A stretch of DNA of 64,000 bases from SKLM01 sp964450435 (GCA_964450435.1 CAYVCX010000007.1:18491-82490); one strand, 5' to 3'. Shown: positions 25,870 to 35,060, numbered from the stretch's first letter. Notes: a model not told the origin generated them from the letters alone. A program made the numbers and translations.

Positions 25870-27450
25870 CTATGCTCCACCGGGCGCCGCGTGCAAGACC
25901 CAGTAATTGTCGCCCACCGGGGCATACCGGTCGCTCGTGACCAATGCCTCGAGCAGAGGTCCGGGCGGCGTGCGCCTGAGGACGTTGACCGCGCTGTACA
26001 GCGTGGCAGCGTGGACATTGCCCTGAGGGCTGAGCTTGACCAGCTCGGGAAACACATCCCCGACGATCTCTGGCAGCGAAAGGTCCTGCTTCGCCACACG
26101 CTTCCACAGCTTCTCCAACCCCTGGAGGTCGGCGGCCCCCATCACCATGAGCTCGTCGTAGTCGCAGGCAATGTCCTCCTTGTGCATCTCAAAGGCCAGC
26201 CTGTTTTCTCTCGGCATCGCTACGCGGATCCACTCTCTCCTGGAACGGCGCTTACGGGGTCTGATGATGAACTCACCCGCTCCTTCACCCTGGGAGACCT
26301 CCAGGTAGGCCCCTACCGGGATGTTGTTGTCCCGGTACCACTCCTCCAGCCCGTAGACGTAGCGTTCGTCCTGTACGACCCATCCGGGCATCTCCTCGCC
26401 AGTGTCGCCGTCGACAAAAGTGAGATAGATACGCTCAGTGATCCCAGACGGAAACACCTGTGACGAGCGACTGGAAAGCGGAAGGGTACCGGACCTCCAG
26501 TGCGGATAAATGAGCACGATCTGCACCGGCTCCGATACCTCTTCCGGAGATTCAAGATCAGACCATTCATCGTCAAGCTGCCGCTCCAACGACCTCATCT
26601 CGCTGGTGAGCAGCGGCGGTTCGTACTCCAACGGCTCATAATCGAGGTAGATGGGGGTGCGTCGAATCGCCTCCGGTTCGAGTCGCTTGAGGTACCACAG
26701 TACCTCTCCTGCCGGGCCAACCTCATCGAACCGCTCGTCCTGCTGGAGAGCATAATTCAGCGAGAAGATGCGGAGCTGGGGCGAGATCTCTGCAGGCAAC
26801 TCGACATCGCCAAGAAGAGCCTCTGTTGGCAGCGGACCGCCGCCTGCCACGTCAAGCACCGCCTCTGCCAGGTTCAGATGGCCCGTATGCACCTCGACGA
26901 GCAGGTCTCTGCGGAACCACTTGTCGGCCAGACGGACGAAATCCGGCTCTGACTCGAGGCGCTCCTCAAGCCGGTCAGCCAGCACGGGCGCGTAGAGGGA
27001 GGCCAGCTGCTCAGGGGTGCGCAATTCCTCGGCATCGGGGACGCCCGAAGCTGCCTCGTTGAGAAGGTGTCCATCTTCAAACTCGGCCGCGAATTCTCGC
27101 TCTTCTCCCTCTTCGAACTTAACCTTGATCACCTTGAATGGCTCATGCTCAGGGTTGTGACCGGGACGCACATTGACGACTTCACCCGAGCGGTAATCAA
27201 GCACAGGGAAAACCACTCGCTCTCCAACCTCATAGCTGTCCTTGGGGCGGTAAGGGGTCCCTTTCGAGAGGGCACGCTCTATGAGTGCCTCCTCCTGGCG
27301 AGCGTGGTGCGAAACCAATGCACGACTCAGCTCTTTCGTGGAGCGGGGAAGCTCGTCCTCAACCAGCAACGTGCTCAGGTACTGAAGATCTTCAGAAGTA
27401 ACGGCGTAGTCGTCCCAATAGTCCGAACGCTGGGTCTTCCTTCGAATCAA
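25870..27450 (-). CDS. Unknown protein, 526 aa, with Tudor/CarD-like and winged-helix-like segments
   Basis: Not assigned to a family. Residues about 10-70 are helical (DLQYLSTLLVEDELPRSTKE). Residues 75-125 read like a small SH3/Tudor barrel of the CarD/KOW kind (YEVGERVVFPVLDYRSGEVV, then a VKFEEGEEREFAAEF strand). The middle (about 160-400) is acidic with no known motif. The C-terminus (LSPQGNVHAATLYSAVNVLR ... YWVLH) resembles a HARE-HTH-type winged helix. The only in-frame start after GGAGG is TTG 27450; a strong promoter ends 45 bp upstream. It forms a two-gene operon with the 148-residue protein. A transcription- or DNA-associated role is plausible; function unknown. Confidence 0.82.
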   Translation of the reverse strand: MIRRKTQRSDYWDDYAVTSEDLQYLSTLLVEDELPRSTKELSRALVSHHARQEEALIERALSKGTPYRPKDSYEVGERVVFPVLDYRSGEVVNVRPGHNPEHEPFKVIKVKFEEGEEREFAAEFEDGHLLNEAASGVPDAEELRTPEQLASLYAPVLADRLEERLESEPDFVRLADKWFRRDLLVEVHTGHLNLAEAVLDVAGGGPLPTEALLGDVELPAEISPQLRIFSLNYALQQDERFDEVGPAGEVLWYLKRLEPEAIRRTPIYLDYEPLEYEPPLLTSEMRSLERQLDDEWSDLESPEEVSEPVQIVLIYPHWRSGTLPLSSRSSQVFPSGITERIYLTFVDGDTGEEMPGWVVQDERYVYGLEEWYRDNNIPVGAYLEVSQGEGAGEFIIRPRKRRSRREWIRVAMPRENRLAFEMHKEDIACDYDELMVMGAADLQGLEKLWKRVAKQDLSLPEIVGDVFPELVKLSPQGNVHAATLYSAVNVLRRTPPGPLLEALVTSDRYAPVGDNYWVLHAAPGGA

Positions 27451-27494
27451 CTCGCTATGTCCTCCATGGGGTTCATCTCAACACACGGGCGAGG

Positions 27495-27522
27495 ATTATA
27501 CCAGCTTCAAGCTATTTGACAA
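27495..27522 (-). promoter_or_regulatory. Strong promoter of the unknown two-gene operon
   Basis: Minus-strand TTGTCA (27517-27522), 16-bp spacer, TATAAT (27495-27500), close to consensus. The leader would be about 38 nt. Confidence 0.75.
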
Positions 27523-27568
27523 ATGCGTCTGTTTGGGACACACTACTGACAAGCGAAGGAGGTCACCA

Positions 27569-27802
27569 GTGAAGCGGAAGACGTCGCGCTTCTCGAATTT
27601 GACAAGGATACACACAGCCGCAGGTCTCATCAGAGCCCAGGTGATCAAGGCCAAACTCGAAGCGGCGGGTATCCCAGCGCTGCTGGACTATGAAAGCGTT
27701 GGACCAGTCATCGGGATCACTGTGGATGGCATCGGAGCAGTGCGGGTCCTGGTGCCAAAACAGCACGCTGAGGAGGCGAGAGCCTTGATCGCGGAAGAAT
27801 AG
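27569..27802 (+). CDS. DUF2007-type small protein
   Basis: 77 residues. LTRIHTAAGLIRAQVIKAKLEAAGIPALLDYESVG followed by VRVLVPKQHAEEARALI is the DUF2007 pattern (a PII-like alpha/beta fold, sometimes called putative signal-transducing protein). Molecular function is unknown. The GTG start follows AGGAGG by six bases. It diverges from the 526-residue unknown gene; no matching plus-strand promoter is clear. Confidence 0.8.
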   Translation: MKRKTSRFSNLTRIHTAAGLIRAQVIKAKLEAAGIPALLDYESVGPVIGITVDGIGAVRVLVPKQHAEEARALIAEE

Positions 27803-27895
27803 GACGGGGCAAAGGCGGGTCCCTGGCTCGGGTCGAGGCTGCCCGGGACATCACGGGGAGGAAGCTTGCTGCCGAGGGCGAGGGCACTTCAGCCC

Positions 27896-28282
27896 CTACT
27901 GGGCTGAGAGCACCCCGACGCGAGCCAGAAGCTCGGAGAGTTCAATCGGTTTGGAGAGATAGTCGTTCGCCCCTGCCCCCAGAGCTTCGGTACGGATCTG
28001 CGCATTGTTCTCAGCAGCGATGGCTAACACGGGCAAGCGTGCAAGGCGCTTCTCGGCGCGGATCCGCCCGAGAAGCGTCAAGCCGTCCAAACCAGGGATG
28101 TTCAGATCGAGGAGCAGCAGGTCCGGGATGGGACCCTTGCCCCTTGCTCCGGCCACCAGGCGTTTCCAACCCGTTTCGCCATCACCACAGGCCTCTACCC
28201 GGTATCCTTGGCTGGACAGAATGCTGTCCAGGGTACTGACGACCGCTGAGCTGTCATCAAGGATCAAGATGTGGGTGCGCAC
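27896..28282 (-). CDS. Stand-alone response regulator receiver
   Basis: 128 residues, a single CheY-like domain: acidic pair in HILILDDSSAV, phospho-accepting Asp in LLLLDLNIPG, Thr/Ala switch region VLAIAAEN and conserved Lys in YLSKPIEL. There is no output domain, so it must act by protein contact. GTG 28282 sits close behind GGAGGGG; an in-frame ATG at 28342 would add a 20-residue tail atypical for the family. No kinase is adjacent; the GAF kinase at 5572-9843 is distant. Confidence 0.85.
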   Translation of the reverse strand: MRTHILILDDSSAVVSTLDSILSSQGYRVEACGDGETGWKRLVAGARGKGPIPDLLLLDLNIPGLDGLTLLGRIRAEKRLARLPVLAIAAENNAQIRTEALGAGANDYLSKPIELSELLARVGVLSAQ

Positions 28283-28570
28283 TGCCCCTCCGATATGAGC
28301 CCCTCGCAACGGACCGAGGCAAGAAGCACGGGGCGGATTCATTGGTGCTTGTCAGTGTGCTCAGTCGAACCCCTCAGTCACGCCTGGCAAGCCGTCGGGC
28401 ACTTCAAGACCGCCTATTCATCCTCCATCCCAGTGCGCAGCGCCAACGGTTCATGCATAGTGGCATTCCAAGAACCCGTCCGATGGATAGTGGGCGCCAC
28501 CCGGCCCTGCGCTACAAACCCACGGCTGGATTGAAAGACACTAGAAGTCTATCAGGATACAGGAGAGGAA

Positions 28571-29122
28571 TCAAGGGGACCTTCGTACCATATCGGTATC
28601 GTCCTCGAATTGCTCCAATCCGGGCAACTCGTCCAGGCTCTGAAGCCCAAAGTGCTGGAGAAATTCGGCCGTCGTCCCGTAGAGGAAGGGGCGCCCGACC
28701 CCATCGACCCGACCTACGCGGTCGATGAGCCCAGCGCTGAGAAGCGTGCGGAGAACGCTATCCGAGCCCACTCCGCGGATCCCCTCGATCTCGGGACGGG
28801 TGATGGGCTGGCGATAGGCAATGATCGCCAGAGCCTCCAACGCTGCCTGCGAGAGATGGACGCGGGCCTCCAGGCCGAGGAATCGCTCAATATGAGGCGC
28901 GGCCTCCGGCGCCGTTGTAAGCTGCACCCGACTGTCGATCCGCTGCAGTCGCAGTCCGCGCCCCTCGTAGTGCTCGACCAGGGCGTCCAGCGCCTGCTCG
29001 ACCTGGCCCAAGGGAACGTCCAGCGCCTCCGCGAGACGATGAGCGGAGACCGGCTCTTCGGCCACGAAGAGCACGCTCTCCACTCGCGCTGTCACACCCA
29101 GCTGGTTGTTCTCGTTGCTCAC
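28571..29122 (-). CDS. scpB: Segregation and condensation protein B
   Basis: 183 residues. ScpB pairs with ScpA and SMC to form bacterial condensin. Two winged helices: RVESVLFVAEEPVSAHRLAE near the start, and LSQAALEALAIIAYRQPITRPEIEGIRGV in the second half with GLIDRVGRVDGVGRPFLYGTT. The GTG start gives the expected N-terminus. scpA is not adjacent. It lies 40 bp after amaP, under the promoter at 29859-29887. Confidence 0.95.
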   Translation of the reverse strand: MSNENNQLGVTARVESVLFVAEEPVSAHRLAEALDVPLGQVEQALDALVEHYEGRGLRLQRIDSRVQLTTAPEAAPHIERFLGLEARVHLSQAALEALAIIAYRQPITRPEIEGIRGVGSDSVLRTLLSAGLIDRVGRVDGVGRPFLYGTTAEFLQHFGLQSLDELPGLEQFEDDTDMVRRSP

Positions 29123-29162
29123 AACGTCGCCACAACAGGCTGCCCTGCTTGTCGGTCGCCCC

Positions 29163-29765
29163 TCAGCTCAACTCCTCCGGTGAAGAAAACGGGGTCTCCG
29201 CTTGCTCTGTATGTTCTGCACCAGGAGCTTGGCGGATAGTCTCGATATTCACCCTGGGCGGCCGGGCCAGCTTGAGGCCCATGCCCTCCTCCACCACGCG
29301 CCGAACCGTCTCAACAATCCGCTCGGCCTTGCCCGGTAGGCCTGTCTGCGCCGCAATCTGGGCATCGATCTCGACGGCGACACCTTTCCGCTTCGCCGAC
29401 ACCTTGGGCTTCGCCTTGAGCACCTCAGGAAGCTGGCTGATCTCAGCCTTCAGCTGATCGGCAACGGACGCAATGCTGAGCGTTACCTCACCGCCCGCCG
29501 CGTGCTCGACACTGATGGACTTGGGGGCAGGTTTTCCCACCTCGACGACGATGAGGAGAATAGCGACGATGTTCACGATGACGGCCAGGAGAATACCCAG
29601 CGGCAAGCGGACCACGGGCCGTATCCGGGCCACCGAGTCCGCCAGCAGTCCAGCCTGCTCGCCGATGACACGTAGCGTAGGCAGTGGGACCACAAGGACA
29701 AAGGAACACAGGACCATTACGCCAAGCAGCAGAATCACGAGTACGACACGGTTGAGAGTATTCAT
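29163..29765 (-). CDS. amaP: Alkaline shock response membrane anchor protein AmaP
   Basis: 200 residues. Two membrane helices near the N-terminus (VVLVILLLGVMVLCSFVLVV and LPLGILLAVIVNIVAILLIV) precede a cytosolic Asp23-like domain (SVEHAAGGEVTLSIASVADQ ... VEIDAQIAAQTGLPGKAERI). In Staphylococcus AmaP tethers Asp23 to the membrane; no Asp23/YloU gene is visible here. GGAGG precedes the ATG. Probably co-transcribed with scpB. Confidence 0.85.
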   Translation of the reverse strand: MNTLNRVVLVILLLGVMVLCSFVLVVPLPTLRVIGEQAGLLADSVARIRPVVRLPLGILLAVIVNIVAILLIVVEVGKPAPKSISVEHAAGGEVTLSIASVADQLKAEISQLPEVLKAKPKVSAKRKGVAVEIDAQIAAQTGLPGKAERIVETVRRVVEEGMGLKLARPPRVNIETIRQAPGAEHTEQAETPFSSPEELS

Positions 29766-29858
29766 CGTCTTGCCTCCTTGCGTACGATAGAAAGCGGTAC
29801 CCTCCGTCAGAACACGCCACAGCCCGGGGGACCGACGAACCGGCTAAGGATGCATTCT

Positions 29859-29887
29859 ATTATAGCATCGCCCCTCCGTTTTGGCAA
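29859..29887 (-). promoter_or_regulatory. Promoter of amaP-scpB
   Basis: Minus-strand TTGCCA (29882-29887), 17-bp spacer, TATAAT (29859-29864). It lies just past the YfhO stop and directs an amaP leader of about 85 nt. Confidence 0.7.
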
Positions 29888-29895
29888 TATACTGC

Positions 29896-32766
29896 TCACG
29901 ACGAGCGGCGAAAGATGAGGCCAGGTGCCAGCACGACGAGAGCGAGCCCGACAGCGCTGAGGACGCCCCCTGCCGCCTGGCTGCGCGGCCGAAAGGCAAA
30001 GACGATGCGGTGCGGCCCTGGCCCCAGAGGAACGGCACGGAAGAGGAGGTCAGCGCGACAGATGGCGGCGGGTTCGCCGTCGACCTTCACCTGCCAACCG
30101 GGATACCAGGCATCAGTCAGGACCAGGTAGCCCGGTCCGGCCAGGTGCGCCTCGACGGTAATCCGTTCCGGTTGGTAGTCGATGATGCTGGCATCCATCA
30201 ACGGGGCTTCATTCGGATCACCGGCCGAATCGGCACCGGAAGCCCGTTCGATATTCTCAACGCGGCACGCGTGATGATCGGCGTGCAGCAGCACTTCCGA
30301 GGTCGGGTCGAAGGTGGAATCGCCCATCGCCTCCAGAGCTGCCTGGTCGCTATGGACCGCCCGGGCGAAAGGGACGACGAAAGCTCTCGGCAGCGTGTCG
30401 AGTATCTCATAGACCTTGACGTCGCCCGAGTGGACCAGGCGAAAGCGGCCTCGATCAGACACGACGAGCGGCTGGAAACTCCCGGTGCGCTCGTCGAGCA
30501 AGCTCACCCCCTGGACGACCCACCTTCCCTCCGGAAGAGTGGCCCTGAAGCTGACGCTGAGCAGTTCCGCAGGCTCCGACCAGCGGAGTCGAGCCGCCGG
30601 AGGGGCCCCTACCGCCCCGTCCAGAACCTCATAAGACGCCTCCTCGCCTGCACGGAGCTCAAAGGCGCGGTCCTTTCCGTCTTCGAACTCCAGCGTGACC
30701 ACGCCCACCGGAGCACCATCGGGCAGCCCATCGGCTCCCTCCAGGTGAGATACCAGCCCCAACGTCGTCGCCTGGAACTGAGGAACGTGAGCTACCTGAG
30801 CCTGCTGTCCAGCAGACAAGCTCGCCCCGTGTTGGAGATCATAGAATACGTCATCGATCCAGGCATCCCGCAGCTTGTCCGTTATCAGGTAGCGCACGTT
30901 GAACAAGCTCAACCAACGCCCGTCGGGAACCACGGCGAGGTTCTCCCGCAGCCGACCATCTATGGAGACACTCGCCGGCGGCAGGAAGAGGCGCTGGAGG
31001 GTGACATAATGCTCCAGCGGGAGCACGCCGCCGTCGTAGCCGTCCACGGCCGGGACACGGAAGGCGAGGGGCAGGTTCGGGCTGGCAATCTCTTTCTGTT
31101 TGGTAGCGATGATAAACTCGTAGAGCTGGTCATCGGTGAGCTGGGGCCCGTAGATCGTGTTCAGCAACGACAGATCGCCTGGGTCGAAGGTGGTATCGGA
31201 CATACTTAGAAATCGCCCTCCCGGCCCTGCATCACGCCGCCCAGCGTCCACCAGGTGCGCCAAGGCCGGACGCAAGCTGGTGAACGCCTGAGCGGCAGTG
31301 GCACGAGCCAGAGGAAGGGCGCTGGCTGCTAGATAGAGCTCTCCAATCAACAGGGCCAGCAGGGCACACGTCGTCAGGCGGGGGGCTCGCGGAGCACCCA
31401 CAAGCATTCCAGCCACCATCAGCAGCAGAACGAACCAGGCGCCGATATCGAGCCACCGCAGACCAGTTCCTCCAGCCCGAGCCATAGGTCCGACGGCCCA
31501 GAGGACCAGGGCGGTAACAGAGACAGCGACCGCCAGAACGGTGCGCGTTCCAGTGCGTTCTCCCTGCCAGATCCCTTGAACGGCGCGGCCGGCGAGGGCG
31601 GCGACAGCAATGGCGTACAGCGCCAACCAGCGAGCCGGCACGCGGAAGTGGGCGAAGCCCGGAACGAAGCGCGCCAGGAGGAGGTAGACCGGATTGTAGA
31701 CACCAAGAGCGAAGAGAAGGCCCAGGGAAGTGAGGAGCAAGACTCCCAGGCCGGTCGATGGCGAGGGAAACGCTCCGCCCGCACGGCTCTCGCGGCGGTC
31801 ACGGATGACCGCCGCGAGTCCAACGACGGCCAAGGCCAGCCCAGCCACACCGACATATGCCACGTGCTCAATATGATCCGGAGGGACGGAATCCACGAAG
31901 CGGGGCAGAAGAGCCCGCCCGACGTAGAAGGGAGAGAGGGAGAACGAGACCCTCTCCTTCAGCGGCAGCCCGCGAGCGCGCACTGAGTGCCGCGAGAGCT
32001 CCCAGGTTGGGACAATCTGCACCCCGGCGAGGGCAATGCCTGTTCCCGCCGTGGTCGCCAGGAGCGCGGCACGCCGGAGCAGGGGCCGCCACTCGTCGTG
32101 CCGGAGCACCACTTCAAGGACCGGTCCCAGTCCGTAGATGGCCAATCCCACCAGGCATACAAACGCCGCCTGGGTGTGCCCGGCGAGCAATACCAGTGCG
32201 ATGAGGATCGAAAGACCGAGAAAGGCCGCCCGGCGATGAGACGCCCGAAATCGCGGATCGGAGACGCGATCGTACAGAGCCAGCATCAAGGGCAGCCACG
32301 CCAATCCCTGAAGCTGGTTGACGTGCTCAATCTGGGCGCCCAAGTAGCCACCCAGGGCGAAAATGGCCCCAAGACCCCAGGCCGCGACGCGTTCGAGGTT
32401 CAGCGACATCCGCCCCCACACGTAGGCATTGAGGGCAGCCAAGGAGAGATGAAGGACCACGGTCAGATGGACGGATCGGTGAGCCGGGAAGGCGAGCCAC
32501 AGCAGCCAGTTGACGGGGTAGAAGAAGCCCATTTGGCTGTTGGCGAGGAAGGGCACGCCCATGAACAGGAAAGGATTCCATAGGGGAAGCCGTCCCGCGC
32601 GAATCGCCCGCGTTGCCTCGGCCCAATAGGGGTAGAAATAGGTGAAGACGTCGCCGCCAGCCAGCACACGGCCGGCAAGGCCGATGCGCCAGGTGAAGAT
32701 GATCACCAGGACCCAGAGAAGGGCAACGGCCAGGACGTCCCACAGGAAGCTCCTGTACCGGTCCAT
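29896..32766 (-). CDS. YfhO-family membrane protein
   Basis: 956 residues, about a dozen membrane helices in the first 520, then a large extracytoplasmic domain and a final helix (GVLSAVGLALVVLAPGLIF). YfhO hallmarks: GGDVFTYFYPYWAEATRAIR, LWNPFLFMGVPFLANSQMGFFYP and the C-terminal GPGYLVLTDAWYPGWQVKVDG. YfhO proteins are implicated in glycosylation of cell-wall polymers (lipoteichoic acid in Bacillus/Listeria); the substrate here is unknown. Its ATG overlaps the GT39 stop (TGATG), and the GT2 upstream could provide a polyprenyl-phosphate sugar donor. Confidence 0.9.
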   Translation of the reverse strand: MDRYRSFLWDVLAVALLWVLVIIFTWRIGLAGRVLAGGDVFTYFYPYWAEATRAIRAGRLPLWNPFLFMGVPFLANSQMGFFYPVNWLLWLAFPAHRSVHLTVVLHLSLAALNAYVWGRMSLNLERVAAWGLGAIFALGGYLGAQIEHVNQLQGLAWLPLMLALYDRVSDPRFRASHRRAAFLGLSILIALVLLAGHTQAAFVCLVGLAIYGLGPVLEVVLRHDEWRPLLRRAALLATTAGTGIALAGVQIVPTWELSRHSVRARGLPLKERVSFSLSPFYVGRALLPRFVDSVPPDHIEHVAYVGVAGLALAVVGLAAVIRDRRESRAGGAFPSPSTGLGVLLLTSLGLLFALGVYNPVYLLLARFVPGFAHFRVPARWLALYAIAVAALAGRAVQGIWQGERTGTRTVLAVAVSVTALVLWAVGPMARAGGTGLRWLDIGAWFVLLLMVAGMLVGAPRAPRLTTCALLALLIGELYLAASALPLARATAAQAFTSLRPALAHLVDAGRRDAGPGGRFLSMSDTTFDPGDLSLLNTIYGPQLTDDQLYEFIIATKQKEIASPNLPLAFRVPAVDGYDGGVLPLEHYVTLQRLFLPPASVSIDGRLRENLAVVPDGRWLSLFNVRYLITDKLRDAWIDDVFYDLQHGASLSAGQQAQVAHVPQFQATTLGLVSHLEGADGLPDGAPVGVVTLEFEDGKDRAFELRAGEEASYEVLDGAVGAPPAARLRWSEPAELLSVSFRATLPEGRWVVQGVSLLDERTGSFQPLVVSDRGRFRLVHSGDVKVYEILDTLPRAFVVPFARAVHSDQAALEAMGDSTFDPTSEVLLHADHHACRVENIERASGADSAGDPNEAPLMDASIIDYQPERITVEAHLAGPGYLVLTDAWYPGWQVKVDGEPAAICRADLLFRAVPLGPGPHRIVFAFRPRSQAAGGVLSAVGLALVVLAPGLIFRRSS

Positions 32767-34244
32767 CAGTCTGATGACGGCAACAACCGGTAGACAATAA
32801 AGGCGGGATGGCCGCCGGTGTGAGCCACGGACAACGCGGGGCTCAACATATAGCCGACTTCATCCAGGTAGCGTTCGACGCGAGCGGACGACTCCCACGC
32901 CGGAAAGGTAACGTAGCGGGGTTCCCGAGAGCCAAAGGCCTGCACGTCCCGGGCAAGCCACGCCGGGTGGGGCCAGTAGGCAAGGTAGATGGGAGCATCC
33001 CACAGAGCGTATCGGTAGTGATGCCCCAGCCAGTGATGGTAGACGACAGCACCTTCGGGCAGGCCGGCCAAGAAGGAGGTAACGTCGTCAATCCCCTCAT
33101 AGGCAGCGTGCTCCTGCCCGACGGGGCAGGGCCCGGCGCTCGCCTGAAGGGCAGGCAGGATCAAGAAGACGACCAGGACCAGACACCCGACCATCGACTG
33201 CTGCCGGGGCGCCAGGAAGCGAAGGTGAGACACGGTAGCCCGGACGATGCGCCCCAGAAGCACAGCCGCGACTGGTACCATCGGCACCAGGTAGCGGTCC
33301 CAGATAGGAAAGGCCACCAACCAGTGGAAGATGGCGTAGATAAGCAGAAATGCCACCAATAAGACATCGATCAGAGCGTGGCGTGCGGACAGGTGCCGGA
33401 AAACCGCGACCCCGACGAGGACCGGCAAGCCCAGCAGCGAGAGCCCGTTGATCGCCGGGGAAGGAAACAGATAACGAAGCAGTCTGAGCCACTTCAAGAG
33501 GCGGGGCCACAGTTCCTGAGGCCAGATCGGTCGCAGCCCCCCATAGCCGACAACTCCCGCCTGCCAGAAGCTGGGGGCACCTTGCAGCCCGCGAGCAACA
33601 TCCCAGGCGAGAACAACACCCATTCCCAGACCCAAACAGGCGATGAAGGGGAGAAGCAACGGCCGACGATCACCCGGGGAGCGCCGCGCCAGGGCCAAGA
33701 GCAGCACGGATAGGAGCACCCACACCAGCCCGGTCTGCTTGGTGGCGAGACTGAGGGCAGCCAAGAAGCCAGCCCAGATCGCCTCCCCGCGCACTGCGGC
33801 CAGGCAGGCGGCCGTTCCCAAAGCCACCATCGCCGGGTCTGGAAAGGCCGTGCCGGAGAAGACCACGGTAAAGGGTGACAGAGCCACGCCGATGGCTGCC
33901 ATTGCTCCAGTCCCTCGGTCTCCGTACAGGCGGTGAGCCAGAGAAGCGGTGAGCGGTACAGTCAGCATCCCGGCTGCCAAACCCGGGAGGCGAAGGGCAA
34001 CTTTCGCATCTTCGAGGAGGAGTTGGAAGCCGGCCAGGGCATAGGGCAACAGTGGCGGCTTATCCACGGGTGCGCTGGTCAGCCAAGGATCGCGACCGTG
34101 CCCAATGAGCAATCCCCAGTAGCCATAGAGAGCTTCGTCCGAGTGAAGAGAACTGTGGAGGAGTGGGGGCAAGCGCAGCGCCCAGGCCAGCAGCAACAAC
34201 GCCACCAACACCCACCGGAGTCTCGCCCAGCGGCCGCAGATCAC
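32766..34244 (-). CDS. GT39-like (ArnT/PMT family) membrane glycosyltransferase
   Basis: 492 residues with about eleven membrane helices. The first extracytoplasmic loop has HSDEALYGYWGLLIGHG and a following DKPPLLPYALAGFQ, the Asp/Glu metal and sugar site of GT-C enzymes. It transfers a sugar from a polyprenyl-phosphate donor to an unknown acceptor outside the membrane. GTG 34244 overlaps the GT2 stop (GTGA); the ATG at 34274 would give a 34-bp overlap and is less likely. Confidence 0.9.
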   Translation of the reverse strand: MICGRWARLRWVLVALLLLAWALRLPPLLHSSLHSDEALYGYWGLLIGHGRDPWLTSAPVDKPPLLPYALAGFQLLLEDAKVALRLPGLAAGMLTVPLTASLAHRLYGDRGTGAMAAIGVALSPFTVVFSGTAFPDPAMVALGTAACLAAVRGEAIWAGFLAALSLATKQTGLVWVLLSVLLLALARRSPGDRRPLLLPFIACLGLGMGVVLAWDVARGLQGAPSFWQAGVVGYGGLRPIWPQELWPRLLKWLRLLRYLFPSPAINGLSLLGLPVLVGVAVFRHLSARHALIDVLLVAFLLIYAIFHWLVAFPIWDRYLVPMVPVAAVLLGRIVRATVSHLRFLAPRQQSMVGCLVLVVFLILPALQASAGPCPVGQEHAAYEGIDDVTSFLAGLPEGAVVYHHWLGHHYRYALWDAPIYLAYWPHPAWLARDVQAFGSREPRYVTFPAWESSARVERYLDEVGYMLSPALSVAHTGGHPAFIVYRLLPSSD

Positions 34245-34972
34245 GGAGTGAAGCGATATTTGAGAAGTGTCCACAGCACGGTCAATCCGTCGCGCCAGCC
34301 GATCTTCTTCCCTTCGTCAAACTCGCGCCCGGTGTAGGTGATGGGAACCTCGTAGATGCGGTAGCCGAGCTTGAGAATCTGAGCGGTAATCTCGGGATCG
34401 AAGCCCCAGCCGGATGCTCGTAGATCGAGCTGGTTGGCCACCTCGCGGGAGAACACCTTGTAGCAGGTCTCCATGTCGCTGAGGATCGAGTCGTACAGCA
34501 CGTTGGTCAACAGGGTCAAGAAGCGATTGCCGATCATGTGCCAAAAGAACATCGCACGAGTCGGCCCGCCACGGAAGCGAGATCCGTAGACAACCTCGGA
34601 CCGGTTCTCAAGGATAGGCTGCAGCAGGGAGGGGTAGTCCCGGGGATCATACTCCAGATCAGCGTCCTGAATGAGAACAATGTCTCCGGCGGCGTGCTCC
34701 AGGCCTGTGCGGACCGCGGCTCCCTTGCCCCGATTTCGCTCGTGGCAGACGATCGTCGTGTCAGGATGTTCGTCGAACTGGCGCAGAACCTGCCGCGTGC
34801 CGTCGGTCGATCCGTCGTCCACAACCACGATCTCACGCTCCAACTCTACCACAGAGCCCAGCTCGGATCCGAAGCCGATGGACACGGTGAGGTCCACCGC
34901 GCGCACGCGGCGGAGAATCTCGCCAACTGTGTCCAGCTCGTTGTAGACCGGCACGATGACGGAGAGCTTCAT
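34241..34972 (-). CDS. GT2 glycosyltransferase, polyprenyl-phosphate sugar synthase type
   Basis: 243 residues. MKLSVIVPVYNELDTVGEIL, IVVVDDGSTDGTRQVL, IVLIQDADLEYDPRDYP (DxD) and the C-terminal GREFDEGKKIGWRDGLTVLW are DPM1/GtrB-type motifs. No C-terminal helices. It probably charges undecaprenyl phosphate with the sugar that the GT39 (and perhaps YfhO) enzymes use. ATG 34972 follows GGGAGG; the frame extends four codons further (34984). First gene of a three-gene overlapping operon. Confidence 0.92.
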   Translation of the reverse strand: MKLSVIVPVYNELDTVGEILRRVRAVDLTVSIGFGSELGSVVELEREIVVVDDGSTDGTRQVLRQFDEHPDTTIVCHERNRGKGAAVRTGLEHAAGDIVLIQDADLEYDPRDYPSLLQPILENRSEVVYGSRFRGGPTRAMFFWHMIGNRFLTLLTNVLYDSILSDMETCYKVFSREVANQLDLRASGWGFDPEITAQILKLGYRIYEVPITYTGREFDEGKKIGWRDGLTVLWTLLKYRFTP

Positions 34973-34998
34973 ATCGCCTCCCAAGGACTATGGGCGGC

Positions 34999-35027
34999 AT
35001 TATAGTTTACGCCAGCGGTGCTGACAA
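34999..35027 (-). promoter_or_regulatory. Consensus promoter of the GT2-GT39-YfhO operon
   Basis: Minus-strand TTGTCA (35022-35027), 17-bp spacer, TATAAT (34999-35004). It stands back to back with the plus-strand promoter at 35032-35060; the two -35 boxes are only four bases apart, so the divergent units may compete or be co-regulated. Confidence 0.8.
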
Positions 35028-35031
35028 GCCG

Positions 35032-35060
35032 TTGCACGCGAAAGTGACTTGAGTTAGAAT
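35032..35060 (+). promoter_or_regulatory. Promoter of the MobA-HAD/rlmN operon
   Basis: TTGCAC (35032-35037), 17-bp spacer, TAGAAT (35055-35060), followed by a leader of about 50 nt. Confidence 0.65.

Noticed and set aside
29881..31209. 442-codon plus-strand open frame
   Set aside because: Antisense of the YfhO gene; His/Arg-rich composition typical of shadow frames.
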